Shown here: piece after piece, positions 48,179 through 60,276 of the stretch
Numbering within the stretch: the stretch's first letter is position 1
Layout: each line of letters starts with the position of its first letter
Assembly (NCBI GenBank): GCA_000507305.1
Contig: DF239092.1
Location: 22,303 to 86,302 of the forward strand
Source: Breviolum minutum Mf 1.05b.01
Lineage: Eukaryota > Sar > Dinophyceae > Suessiales > Symbiodiniaceae
DNA length: 64,000 nucleotides
Reading direction: 5' to 3'
Program-made: the position numbers and the translations under genes
The notes under the pieces: model-generated
The model's database searches: none
The model's input: the letters and a program-made list of their open reading frames with translations, nothing else
What the model was told of the DNA's origin: nothing

Positions 48179-51100
48179 TTAGCCGCCAGGCTCCTTTGTT
48201 TTGGCAAACTTCCAGGCTTTCCGCTCCGCTGGATCTTCGTCGTAGTGCTTGCGGCGTTGCGGATCTGATAAGACTTCGAAGGCCTGTTGGATTTGCTTAA
48301 AGGCCTCACCAGGGCAAGGCTTCCAGCAATTTACGTCATATTAAAGATCTCATATCTTCACAGCCTGTCACAGCAGTCAAAAAGCCAAGACTTCAGAGAA
48401 ACCCCAGGTAAAGGAAGAGTCTTGAAGCCAGTCCTACAACACCAAAATGAAATATATCAAGGTTTCCATGCCCCCATTTTTTTCACACTGGCACAAGAAA
48501 GTCAACTCGACCCTCGACCTGTTCAGCCAACGCTTCCTGCCCCACGTTTTTATCTGGATGCCAGCGCAATGCCGCCAGCCTCAGCACAACTGTGTGTTGA
48601 AACCAATGCCTGCACCTTCCTTAAGGCTTCAAACAAATCCTTAAAGACTGCCTTCTTCTTTCAAAGGTCAAAATATCAGAACCTTTCAAGAGAAATAACT
48701 TCTTGGTTTTCATGTTCTCAAAAAAATCACGGTGAACCACATCCTTTCTTCCGCTTTCTTCTAAGCCAAGTGCCTGTAAGCCTTTTTCACTTGCACGCTG
48801 TTGGCAGTGTTCTTGATCCCCAGTGCCGCGTAGTGATCTGGAACAGGTGGACATCGCGCCCACCGTTGTGCCCGGGTCCGTTCCTCCTTGATTGCCGCCG
48901 TCTTCAATCCCAGCGTTTCAACTAGTTTGAAGCAGGGGATTCAGACTCAAGAACTTCCACTAGTCGCTCTTCATGCCCAAATCATGAGGCTTATTGAACG
49001 GACATGCGGCGTTTTTTCTCAAAACCGAAATGATGCGCTTGATTTCAATCACACTAAAATCCCTTGAGAAGTCTTGACAATCTAAAAACTCTCCAGTCAA
49101 ACCTCCTACCCATTACCAGTCCTAACAGCCAAAAACCCACGATCAACACCCAAAAAAAACGCCTCTCCTCCAGTTTAGGGTGGACTTTTGGATCTAGTTC
49201 ATATGCCACATCAAAGTCACAGGCGGCTTGCCTGAAATTTGGCTGGTCAGAAGTGCAACCCAAAAGGATCAAAATTTGAGTAATGTATCCATGGTCCAAC
49301 ATCAAGTTCATAAGTGCCCCAAAAAAACTATGATTTCCTCAGTGCTTCCATTAAGGCCGGGAGCTACCCTTCGAGTGTAAGACTCGTTGAATTATTGCAA
49401 GCCACTTAAGGCCAGAAATTGCCCTGAAATATCCTTACATGATTTGTTAATGATTTCATGTTTTCTTGAGATCCACAAGTTCCCTCACACTTGGCCAAGT
49501 TACTGGTATTGATCCAAGGCCATATGTACTACTCCACGCATATATCGTGGTTTTGCCACCCTTCCACGGATTTCCAGTGCCAAAGTCAAACGCTCCAGAG
49601 CTTCTTGTGTTCGCTCCAGGTGCAGTAGAATAGCTGCTTTTTCGGTCAGGACAGAGGCAGTCAAGTCAGGGTCATAGTGACTGACCTCAGCGAAAAATCG
49701 AAGCTTCAGACATCTCAAAGCAACGTAAGTAAGACAAAAACACAACCCTCAACAATCATACAAACCACCTCAAAGGTATCAAGTATTCAATCCAAATTAG
49801 AAACGTGAACTTCATTTCTTTAAAAGAATTATCAAATGATCAATTTATTGTTTTTTTAACCATGTTTTGCAGTAAAAAAAAATCTCCCACCTTGTTCTCT
49901 GCCTCTTCATAGCACTGCAAGGCCTTCTGCCAGAGATGTTGCTTGGCCGCCGCTTCGGCGCTGCGGCACTGCATCTGGGCCTCTTCTAAGGCCCGTCGTA
50001 GCATCGTACTGGGAGCGTGGCAGCCACTCAAGGCACCCAAGGCCTCGATTTTCAGTATCTTTGGGAAGCTCAACTTGTGGAAGGAATTGGTTTTTGTGAA
50101 ATTTGTTGGTTGTTTGTTGGATGTTTGTTTCTTTGAAAGGCTCAAAAAATGGATGATATAGAATTGGGACTAAGTTCATCAAATCTAAAAGAAGAATATC
50201 AAAGAAACGACAAATATTAAATGAAAAAAAATCGTTTCCTCACAAACCTTTTGGACCATTTTGAACCCAAGATACATCTTGCCGGCAGCCACCCAGCCGT
50301 AGCAAGGCTCGGGCATTCCAATACAGCAACTCCGGGCACTTCGGATCCTTCTTCCTCAACTGCCTTGTCTCTACCACTGCACGTTGTGCCCAGGTGTTGT
50401 CCATGCATTCAGCTTGCACCGCAAGGAGTGGAAACACACAAACCTGGCGGCCAAGGCAACTCTCTCCCCCCCCCCCAAAGGGTAGCTGGGGGTTAGGATA
50501 GAATCTGATGGGTTTTTTTCTGGGCTCATGAAAATGCAACCATCAATAATTAATTATGTATTCTTGTCAAGTGGATTAGTTGCAACTGGCCATGCTATGG
50601 AATCATTGAACAGAGTCTTAGGTCCATGAGCCCCAGGATCACAAGCCAAACGACTTTTCAAACAATTAGTATGTGACCACGCAAGTTTCCGAAGGATTCC
50701 ACAATTCTTGCGTAAATTAGCTCCCAACAAAAATCCTAGTTTTTTCCATCATCAACATCCTCGTTGACTCTCCATCAACATAAATTCTTGTTGGCTTTAG
50801 GAGCTCTCCTGTATCAACTCACTCACAGAGGTTTTTCTGTCGCCATGTCATGGCCAACACAGCAACATCATTTTGTATCAAAAAATCATTTCTCAACAAT
50901 CTAAAAAAAAACGCCCAAAACCTGCCGGTTTGGGATCAGTTTCAGGAGTTTAATTTTCAGGTAAGAAAAGTCTGCTTTTTGTGAACACAAAAAATCCCAC
51001 CAGAAAGTCCCCCCTTCCCACCTTCACGAAAGCCAAGCGGATCAGCTTCCCCCAGGCTGAGCATCTTTCTGTTTCATCCAAGTCACATAAGAGGCAATCC

Positions 51101-52496
51101 AAGTCCTTGGAGGAGTTTAACAGTTTAACATCACCAAGGACGTCACCTCGGTGACTTCTGAAAAGCTATGTTTCTGGCTATGTCAAACTCTTTTAGATAC
51201 GCATAGAACCACCGCAAGTGTCACCTAATAAGGCATCCGTTTGTTACAAGGGCAAATCACTACCCCTAGCCTAAATTGTGTGATTTGCAAAATCAAAAAG
51301 TCTCCAGGCTTGGTGGGGTGGCTTTCCAACCACAAAAGTTGTGTAGGGAAATTCTTCTAAAGAACCTGAGGTCATCCCTCAACCGCCCCCCCCCCCGTCC
51401 TTGAAGGACTTCTCCAACAGTGCCGCGTTCCGTTGGTTGGAAACATCCTTTAGCATCTCCTGATGGCAACTCTCTTGAACCACAACAAAACCCTTGATGA
51501 ATCCAATGGAGGGCTTTCCTAAAAGGTATGCCGTGGACTTGCCGTCGTACAACTAGTGAATAGTTTCCATTGCAAATTAGTCACCAAATAAGTGTATAAT
51601 AAGAATACCACCATTTCAAAAAGCACCCTACACTAAAGAATGATCACGACATCGCAAAACTTTTCCACCAAATCAAACACTCCCAATAAAACCAATCGAA
51701 ACTTTTTGGAAGAAATATCAAAAGTGGAGCTAGATTTACAGACTCCCAAAAAGGTCACCCCCGAACTCTGGCGCGGAAATTCGCCACGACCACCGGGAGC
51801 TACATACGGCCTCCGCTGCATCAAGGCAGTCTCGATGCTTCACCATGCGCTCTTCCAATCTTGACAGCACCTGCGTGGTCCAAAACCTTTGGAAATTAAA
51901 AAATCATTCTAGAAAAAAAACATTGGCACACATTAGCAATGTGGATTCGAAGGCGGACTGATACCCCCAAACATCCCAAATCACACCTTCTCACGGTTTG
52001 GCACCTGCTGTTCTCCGGCAGGTCTAAGGGACCTGCAAATACATAAGGCCTCATCCAAGCGGTTCAGGTGCCACAAGGACCTCGGGGAAACGGGTGACAA
52101 ACGGCAAGTCCAAGAGAGGGCAGCTTCACAACCCAAATCTCTGCCCACCTAGCACACAACTCATAGGCCGAGCCATTCGAAGGACAAAGGGCTGCCACTT
52201 TGCTGGCATCACCTTAGCTCTAGGTGGCGATTTTTACACTCGCAGTGATGCATTTTCGAGTTAAAAGCACCATGATGTCTGAGATACAATGATTGATACA
52301 GAAAGCTGAGCGCAAAAATCATTGGGAAACCAATGCCTGGTTTTGAAATGTTCGCTGCAGCTACCATCAACATCCGGCTGCAACCGAGTAGCGGTAGGCT
52401 TTTTCAAAGGCGCCCGCCAAAAAGTCAGCCTCCGCTTTGGCCAAGAGCAGCTCAGGATTCAACGGATCGATCTTCAACGCCTGGTGGGCGTCGCCC
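48179..52496 (-). CDS. TPR and J-domain co-chaperone, DNAJC7/DNAJC3-like
   Basis: Ten exons join in one frame: 52372-52496, 52149-52212, 51987-52080, 50276-50443, 49891-50043, 49504-49685, 49161-49231, 48774-48921, 48519-48579, 48179-48304 (396 codons plus TAA). The first seven encode tetratricopeptide repeats: ALKIDPLNPELLLAKAEADF, SLWHLNRLDEALCICRSL, LLYWNARALLRLGG, HLWQKALQCYEEAENK, AAILLHLERTQEALERLTLA, and MALDQYQQAACDFDVAYELD made across a junction. The last three form a J-domain: DHYAALGIKNTANSVQVKKA, then LAALRWHPDKN with the essential HPD, then QIQQAFEVLSDPQRRKHYD. TPRs followed by a C-terminal J-domain is the layout of DNAJC7 and DNAJC3; with no signal peptide seen, a cytosolic Hsp70/Hsp90 co-chaperone is likely. 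The junction 48774/48579 needs a GC donor (ACAG|GC). The N-terminus lies beyond the gap at 52.6-52.9 kb. The next gene may start only 78 bp downstream. Confidence 0.85.
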
Positions 52497-52530
52497 CTTG
52501 TCGTCATTCGTGGGTGGTGGTTGATGGTAT

Positions 52531-52536
52531 GTGTCG

Positions 52537-52622
<86 letters not shown>

Positions 52623-52871
52623 CGTTGTTNNNNNNNNNNNNNNNNNNNNNNNNNNNNNNNNNNNNNNNNNNNNNNNNNNNNNNNNNNNNNNNNNNNNNNN
52701 NNNNNNNNNNNNNNNNNNNNNNNNNNNNNNNNNNNNNNNNNNNNNNNNNNNNNNNNNNNNNNNNNNNNNNNNNNNNNNNNNNNNNNNNNNNNNNNNNNNN
52801 NNNNNNNNNNNNNNNNNNNNNNNNNNNNNNNNNNNNNNNNNNNNNNNNNNNNNNNNGTCGTTGTTGTTGTC

Positions 52872-52933
<62 letters not shown>

Positions 52934-52950
52934 CGTTGTTGTTGTCGTCG

Positions 52951-52999
<49 letters not shown>

Positions 53000-53000
53000 A
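52531..53000. repeat. (TTG)n microsatellite with an assembly gap
   Basis: TTG triplets run from about 52531 to 52629, then 227 Ns (52630-52856), then TTG with TCG interruptions to about 52999. The array lies in an intron of the J-domain gene, upstream of its exon at 52372-52496. The gap size may be nominal. A missing exon inside it is possible, because the first TPR looks incomplete. Confidence 0.95.
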
Positions 53001-53039
53001 GACGACATCCGTCATTTTCTGCCTAAGAAGAATCCCTCA

Positions 53040-53710
53040 GCGCCTGCAGGAAACACAGTTGAGCTCGGCTGGAACTCTTCGAGGTCAGATGCGACCTCCA
53101 AGGCCCAACCAACAGGCGAATCAGCAGAAACCGACAAAGTTTGATGCTGCTTACCACCTTCACATCATTTGCATGTCAATTTCGTATCATCTACTGGAGG
53201 GCATTAGGGTATTGATGCAACTCATCATGTACTGGAGGGCATTAGGGTATTTATATGCACCCCTACTAAAATACACACAAAAACCTTCCACCCGTACGGG
53301 TTGGTACACCATCGCCGGCCTCCCCAGGGTGAGGAGATCGCTCAACTGATGCTTTTGACGTTTATCAGCTTCATGGAGCAACATCTGCACCTCTCAGGGG
53401 CCCAAAAAAAAATACAACGAATCTCAAGATCCATTGAACTTGGAACCACCCTCCGGCAAACTAACATGGCAATGGAAAAATCCCCATTACAGGCGGTAGG
53501 ATGTACATCTTCAAATGGTCCATTTTTCCATAGCTATGTTAGTTTACTGGAGTGTAATCTGAAACTTTATCTTTGAACCATAAAGCCCTTATTTGGGACA
53601 ACATGTCCACCTATATACTTCCCATAGCCCCCTAACTGTTGGGCCTTGCGATCCAACGATAAGTCGGTAAGGTCCTTCCATCCGGTGTTTCCAGCCTGGA
53701 TGAAAAAGCA
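53040..53710 (-). CDS. Unassigned coding exons between the J-domain and ankyrin genes
   Basis: Three coding-like minus-strand pieces: about 53045-53100 (SSSRAQLCFLQALRD, which resembles the first helix of a TPR and could be the N-terminal exon of the J-domain gene), about 53310-53395 (QMLLHEADKRQKHQLSDLL) and about 53640-53705 (GWKDLTDLSLDRKAQQLGGY). The last two are helical and may be C-terminal exons of the ankyrin gene or N-terminal exons of the J-domain gene. Splice partners cannot be fixed because of the gap. Confidence 0.4.
53192..53251. repeat. Two tandem copies of a 38-bp unit
   Basis: TACTGGAGGGCATTAGGGTA with TT occurs at 53192-53213 and 53230-53251. The word CTGGAGGG also occurs at the end of the family B element at 43007-43106. 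Confidence 0.85.
53448..53555. repeat. Inverted-repeat element, family B, copy 2
   Basis: The left end (ACCCTCCGGCAAACTAACAT, then GGCAATGGAAAAAT) pairs imperfectly with the right end (CCATTTTTCCATAGCTATGT, then TAGTTTACTGGAGTGT), about 80 percent over about 36 bp. The outer 20 bp of each end match family B copy 1. A lone half-like sequence (CCTATGTTAGTTGGGTAG) lies at about 45293. Confidence 0.75.
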
Positions 53711-53948
53711 TGGGAAGCAAATCATGTTTCATCCCCCATACATGCAACAAAACCCTACAATTGTGACGTTGCCAACAGTTTTCCTATTCCTATCAAGGCC
53801 CCAAAATCAAAGAACCATACGTATATTTGAAACATCACCTAACTCTTCCTTCAAAGAAAAAAAAACTATATAAAAGGCCATCCAAAAGCAAACTTTTCAA
53901 CTTCCCACTCTTTCCCTTTTTCCATCCCTTTTTCCATCCCTTTCAAAC

Positions 53949-54737
53949 CTCCGAAGTTCTCAAGGTGGAAACATTTGCGCCATGATCCAGCAGCAGGCGA
54001 CACATCTCCACATCCCCTGCCATGGCAGCCTCCGACAATGGCGACTCCCCACGGCTATCCACGTGGTTCACATCAGCCCCAAGGCGCAACATCATCACCG
54101 CTAACCTGCCACAGGTTGGCACAGTCATAATGGATTTGTTTCTTCAAATTGATTTTTTTTGATTGATGGAATGTAAACTCCTGACATGGTCATCAAAAAA
54201 AAAGCCCTCAAAAGCTTGATTCTGAATCGTCGCAAAAAGATGGATCGCACAAGCGGCAATCATCAGCAAATCTCTATCTCATCCGGGGCCGTGCCTGGAT
54301 TTACACAACTGTACCAATTCTCCCTCCATATGACTCGCGCGTAACAGCAGCTGCAATGGACTCTCCCGATCTGGTGGCACTGTAGCATTGAGATCTGCGC
54401 GATTTTCCATCAAACGCACCTTGTTCATCATTGAACACACCAAAAAGTTCTGGAAGGAATCAGTACACTAAACACTAAACTTCCAATGTTTTCGGATGAT
54501 CTTTCGATTTCAGCTAGCTTCAAAAAAGCACAAATGAACACCTCCCTACCAGCCGGTCTCATTGAAGCATCAGGAACAATCATGGAGTTTAAGGACATCA
54601 AGCTTTTACTGCAGTCCCATGGAGTCTTTCTCAAGCGATCCAAGGCATAGATCAATGGTGTGGTCTGCCCATCCGAAATCGTCTTTGAAACAAAGGTGTC
54701 ATCCACATCTTTGTGGAACAAGTGAGTGAAAGCTTTC
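53949..54737 (-). CDS. Ankyrin-repeat protein, three consecutive exons
   Basis: Exons 54554-54737, 54310-54419 and 53949-54105 join without a frame break. They give ankyrin repeats: DDTFVSKTISDGQTTPLIYA; LMENRADLNATVPPDRESPL; then, across a junction, ELVQLAVMMLRLGADVNHVD followed by SRGESPLSEAAMAGDVEMCR and LLLDHGANV. The first junction uses a GC donor (GACCG|GC); the second uses CA|GTTGTG. Ankyrin repeats bind partner proteins, and the function is otherwise unknown. The upstream part may include the exon at 55010-55481. The C-terminus may continue into the pieces at 53.3-53.7 kb through the GAG|GTTTGA donor at 53949/53948. Confidence 0.8.
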
Positions 54738-55009
54738 CTGAGAAAAGTCAGAGATGCACATGCTTAGTGACTTAGTGGTTTTTATGATCTTCTCACTGGG
54801 TGTGGTTGGGGCAAGGGAAAGATTTTAAGCAAAGGGCACTGACAGTGAAAATAATAGATTGTATCCCCTCGGCATCTGTCGCACTGAAGCAAAAAAAACT
54901 ATGGAGGCGCGGATCTCCTCTCTGACATGTCCTAAAAAAACAAAGTCCCCAAAACAACTGAGGATATCAAAATATGTCAAAAAGGACTTGATGCTGGCCA
55001 CAGCTTCAA

Positions 55010-55481
55010 ATTTGCTTGCTCCAGGCATGCTTCCAACCCAGAAGCTCTGGGTCTCAAGGGTGCCGTGGCCGGCACAGCCGAACGGCTGCGCCCAAGGCTC
55101 CTTGGCGCCCGGCCGGCACGCGCCGAGGCCGCGTCGCGCGCCGTTTCGGGAGCCAAGGCCCGCGCCAAGGCGAAATCGTCATCGTCGTTGCTGGGCTCCG
55201 CTTCACGGGGAGCCACCAACACAGGGATGCAGCCGGGCATCCCCACGGTGTTGCTGGGCTCCGCTTCCAACAATGCACTTGTTGGAAGTTGGACTGATGC
55301 AGCAGCAGGATCCCACAACAACTCCAAGGGACCATAGAGAAAAGATAAATGCACCGCATCATGGTCTAAGACCTCCACAGTATCAAGCACCACCACACCA
55401 TTGTCATGGGACAACAGGATGCGACCCAAAGAACGGACAAAGCGAAAGCTGTAACCTTCTGGCAGCGATCGACTTCGGTAC
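55010..55481 (-). CDS. Large exon of unknown family with a GC-rich, Ala/Arg-rich 3' half
   Basis: Open for about 155 codons after a CCCAG|G acceptor at 55481. The N-terminal part looks folded (EGYSFRFVRSLGRILLSHDN, then VLDTVEVLDHDAVHLSFLYG), followed by LLWDPAAASVQLP. The motif EAEPSN occurs twice about 20 residues apart. The second half is rich in A, R and P, and its DNA (about 55060-55200) is far more GC-rich than its surroundings. No family is recognised. It may be an upstream exon of the ankyrin gene. The donor at the left end is uncertain; several GC options exist near 55016-55030. Confidence 0.5.
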
Positions 55482-55859
55482 CTGGGAGACATAGCACGTG
55501 TAGGGATCGAAGCAGTGCTGATCAATAAAATACAAACAAGATAATGAAACCGCTTTGCTTCGTTGGCTCGGTTCCTGCCTAGATGGCATGTGCGGTGCTA
55601 TATATATATATATATATATGGAAAGATAACATATTGCACAAGTGGTTTGATTGCCTTCAAAGAGAAATGTTATCTCAAATGCGGCGAACAGAACGGGAGA
55701 GATGCAGGTATGAACATCAACAAATGCTGAAGGACGTCAACAGCACCTGGTGACACAAATAAATGGCATAATAATGTCGAGAAAAGTAATACACAAGTGA
55801 TAGGTGACAATGAAAGCCCATAGCCAAACCAGTTTGAGGGGTTCAGGGTATCAAAAAAT

Positions 55860-58800
55860 GCAAGCAAGTCTAGCTGACCTGTCAGGTTGCAGGGGAGGTT
55901 CCTGATTCCTCAGGCCCTCCAAAAGCCATTCTCGCAGCGAACAGCATTTACGATGCTTGCTGCTCGAAACTATACCTTGAGCGGTTGCTGCCAAGCCGAT
56001 CAAACGACAAGAAATTTGGCTTTTGACTTGACCCTGACACCTGGTGTGAAGGGCACCCTTGGTTTTTTGATTCCTGATCCCAGCCCAGACCCAAATGGCC
56101 TTCTTTGACGGCCAGCAACAAAAAACATTGGTTTTTTGCAAGGTGCCAAATGAAATCAAAACTTAGTCACCAGACATTTTGGATAAGGCAACGCTCCCCC
56201 TAGTTCTAAGCTAAGTTTTTTAAGAACTTCCTCCTCATACCGTCATACGGGACCGTGGTGGCCTTCAGGTTCATCTGGCAAGGCATCATCCCCTCTTCTG
56301 GACGAGGGTCGCGGCATGGGGCCCCCATGCCCGGCAGGGCGGCAGGGGTCGGGGTTTCCCACACCCGTGAGCTGCGTGCCAATAGCAAGGCAGGCTCAAC
56401 ACAAGCAGACTCAACTCAGTTCTGACCTTTTTTTTTACCAAGGAGGGTGATTACAAACAAACAAATGACTGTAAAAACAAACTGTTTTACAGTAGTTTAT
56501 CTACAATAATTCAGAATCCTGAAATTTTTGCAAGTGAACCGTGAAAAACTTCACTCTAAGATTCTGTAGTACACCATGCAAAAATGAGGTTTAACAGGGA
56601 ATCGATTTTGGATTCTGGCTTTGCCAGCAGCATCTTCCCCCCTCCCAATCTGAGGGCCGCCAACCGGTCAGTCTCGCATTGCCGCTGGAGCATGGTGACC
56701 TCGTCAAAATGATAAGTAGGATGAACGGAAGACCCAGATACATGTAACGGATATCTGATGTGCGACTCATTATCAATTCATTGTCATGTTCTGGAAGCTG
56801 CCAAAGAACCCTGACCTGAAGGTATTTCAATTGAATTCTTGATTCTAGTACAGACTCGATAGTGGCTTTCCTGCACCTTTTTATCACTGTGAAGAAGCAT
56901 TTCATGATGGTGTCAAAAAAACAGCATGCCAATCATTCATGGCAGTTTTGATCAGATTTGAGCAGCAAAACCATGCATGGATCTTAGGGGGATATCCTGT
57001 TGTTGGACAGGGGTTCCAGTCCCAAAAATCTTGTTGTAAATCTTCAAAAAGCAAGGAGGATTCCTTAATAACATCCGAATCACCAAGGCTAGTCAATCGC
57101 TAACATGTTCCTGTTTCAACCACTTTTTCACGTGACCCTTAATGGGCACTCCCAACTCCTGCATTAATGCGTTCTGCCAGCGCAGTGAATTGGTTCTGCA
57201 TGACCTAATGCACGGCACAAAACGGTGCTGGGGGACTCCCCTGTTATGGAAGGCTGGGGCCCTGAATGCTTCCAAGGACACTTGGGAGTACTCAACAGCA
57301 GAGATGCATCTGAAAACTCCAGATCCCTTTCTGACCCCTCCATCCACTCAGGCCACGCCACCGTGCGTGAGAGGCTGACAGCCTTCCAAAAAACAAGGCA
57401 GAAAACCACCAACTAGGACACGAGACTCAGACTCAGTTCAACAAGTACCTCTCACATTTTTAGTTGGGCTTCTTATGGATCTATGAACTTCAGATCTGGT
57501 GTATTCCTTAATGCAAAAGATGTCAGCTACAGGCTCCATCCCAAAGGATGGATGGACTCCTCTGCCATGCTTAGTGTAGGGCAGAACTTGAGACAAAAAT
57601 TGTTTCCACTGTTCAAATGCAATACAAATCACAAAAATAATCCAACTGTACTGGAAGTTGTGTTTATATATTTGAAGCTCCAATCTCACACGAAAGAAAA
57701 CCTGCACTTTTAGTTGCCCTGAAACCTGAATCAGAAAAAGAAAAAACTACAAAAGAGCAGTGCATTCAGTCACCCAAACCCCAAATCTAGACTTTCGTTT
57801 CACTCATCTTAAAGAAAAAAAAATCCTGCCACTTTCCCGGGTTCTCCCCACACGGCTGCCATTGCCATTTCCATTTCCATTGCCCGTCACGGGAGCTGCC
57901 CCACGGTCACCAGGTTCCCAAGCCTTCAGGAGTATCGACCAGCAACAAGTTGGGTCTCACCAATTTGGTGGTTGAACCAACCAACACAAATTTGGATCAT
58001 AAAACTCCTGGTGGAGGGAGGTTTCGGGGGTGAAAATATCAAAAAATGATGAAACAAGAATTCAGTGAACTGGAGTCCAAAGAATCCGTGAATCCACATC
58101 TCCAGCTTGCAATTTTTCTGGTATTTTTTGGGATTGCCAAGGTTCCCGACACTGTTGGGGCTGGAGCAAATCGAATTGTTTCTCCTCAAGGTCGATCCAG
58201 TGCCCAGCTTAAGGGGTTCAACCATCCTTTACCTTTCCAGATGATTAGAAATAAACATATATATCATATATATATATATTATATATATATATATACTTGA
58301 AAGGGTGATCATGTTACCAAAAAAAAATCATAAACTTGAAGCATCACTTTAAGTTTTCAACAGATGTGCTATCACTAGTCGACCTTAGGACCTTCGAAGC
58401 CTTGCCACTCTTCAGTTTGGATCCTGCATCCTCCTAAAACAGCGACCAGCAAAAAAAAAATCAGATCACACTGACTCATGAACGGTGCCGGGATCGTGAT
58501 TTCAAACCAAAAAAAACTCAACCATAAAAAAACATGTGGAAACCACAGATTCACCAAATACTGATACCCAGGAAGGGTGGTTACCAACAAAAAACCATCG
58601 TGTTTTAACGTTGCTCCAAGTTGCTCCCCCAGTGCACCGGCTGGATCACCTCATAGGGTTGATCCGGTGATTCGGATTTAAGTGACTGGATGTCATGAAA
58701 AATGGGATTAGATACGATTAGATGCTGATAGGATTCAGGATGTGCTTTGTTTCATTTAATGAAGTCTATCTAATTCTCATCCTGATTCAAAACCGCACAA

Positions 58801-59835
58801 TACTGTGGATGTCTCGTAGCGTCATGTGAGTCAGGTCCATATCATTCAGAATGGTCGTTGATGTCAATGGCAAATTCTGTGTAAGCTCTCCAGTGAAACC
58901 CTGTACCCACCCTACTTTCTTCTCCAAGTGGCGGAGGAGACTGGCAATGCGACGCATATCCTAAGAATCTGCTGCACTGGGACCAAATTGATTTCAAAGT
59001 ACAACTTGAACACTAAAGGTGGACCAAAGAATGAGAAAATCCAAGGTTTATCTTGGTCTATCCAGATTTCTCCATGAACTTGTTGCTAAAGTGGATAACT
59101 CTACATCTGGCCCGTGGCTTGGCCTATATTGATGGCATGTCGTCCCATGAGACAACTGGAGGAAACTGGGGCAACCGGACAATGGCCAAAGCACGTCGCG
59201 AGGGACTGGCTGACCTGTCCCAAAAGTAGTTTTACCAGCATCAAGGAACCGGTGGAAATACCAAAGTATAATATTCAAACACAACACATTCACTTGTTCA
59301 TCATAGTGGTTCAAATGAGATGAAGGGCGCTACTAGTAGAAAACACTTCCAGTTTCAGCAACGAGACATATTCTATCTGGTGGTGATGCACCGACAACTG
59401 CAACTTTGTAACTGTGTTGATGTTTACAACCTGAGTTTCAGGAAAAATACACCTTCACACTAGAAATATGGCAATTTTCTTTCTACAGCAGACCTAGTGT
59501 GGAGTATTCAATTATTCGAACCATTCCACCACCTCCAAAATCCACTCCCCCTTCAAACCCTCCTGACAAGGGAAGCTCAAAATGTACAATCGAATGTTTA
59601 GACCATGAAACCTTTGTGTGATTTGCAACAAAAGGAATCCTTCAATAATTCAGTACTTCGACCAAAATACAAAAATTAGATCCAACATAAGATATGACTC
59701 CTTTCGATTACAAGACCCCTAAAAGCAGCTCTTCCCTGAAGATTTCCAGTCCCACTTTTTGACAGCCCAAGACATCGCGCCTCAAACGACCACCAGCAAG
59801 TCCTGGACTCGCCTCAGAAGTCGGAAAGTTGTTTA
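55860..59835 (-). CDS. Short minus-strand exons of an unrecognised, partly coiled-coil gene
   Basis: Coding-like pieces in order of transcription: about 59745-59830 (SEASPGLAGGRLRRDV); 59100-59225 (RALAIVRLPQFPPVVSWDDM); 58890-58960 (DMRRIASLLRHLEKKVGW); 58800-58855 (NDMDLTHMTLRDIHSIVR); 58605-58680 (SLKSESPDQPYEVIQPVHW); 58375-58430 (DAGSKLKSGKASKVL); about 57150-57210 (QNQFTALAERINAG); 56600-56710 (DEVTMLQRQCETDRLAALRL); about 55860-55960 (REWLLEGLRNQEPPLQPD). Splice partners are not worked out, and more than one gene is possible. The rest is intron-like; 56780-57100 and 57420-57950 hold nothing I can call apart from short ambiguous frames. Confidence 0.4.
57965..58222. repeat. Possible family A-related inverted-end element
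   Basis: It begins GGTGGTTGAACCAACC, like copy 3 of family A, contains GGGTGAAAATATC, and has an inverted GGTTCAACCATCC at the right. It is longer (about 255 bp) than the other members, so it may be a composite or a coincidence. Confidence 0.35.
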
Positions 59836-60276
59836 TCTTTTCATTTTTGTTGTTTTTCTCAAGAAATTGCGACGTTTCAGTCCAAACACCTGTTATAACA
59901 TCCCGTTGGGTGGTTTTCGTGACTCCTTCATAATCCAAACAGGTGATAAGGGTAGCTGGGACACCAGACCTTCAGTCCAAACATGACGCAGTATATTTTG
60001 AGTTGTTTGCAATCATATAAACAAGATGTTTTTGTTCAGAAACCAACAAGAACAAAGCAAACAACAAACAAAGCATTCATACAAGAACAAACCATTTCGA
60101 TTGAAAAACCACACGCCCCTTATCCTTCCGTCAGAACATGTAAAAAAGTAACGCTACCGAAATGCCGCTTTTTTGGTTCCCCCCATCAATCCCAAATAGC
60201 CAGTTCGTGCAGCAGCCCTTGCCAGGCGAACCCAGCAATGTGCCAAGGCTGGCGCAAAAAGGTCAAAGTGAGGAGC

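Noticed and set aside
52322..53144. Long frames of poly-Cys, poly-Leu, poly-Val, poly-Asn and poly-Thr with X residues
   Set aside because: They are produced by the TTG repeat and the N gap in different frames.
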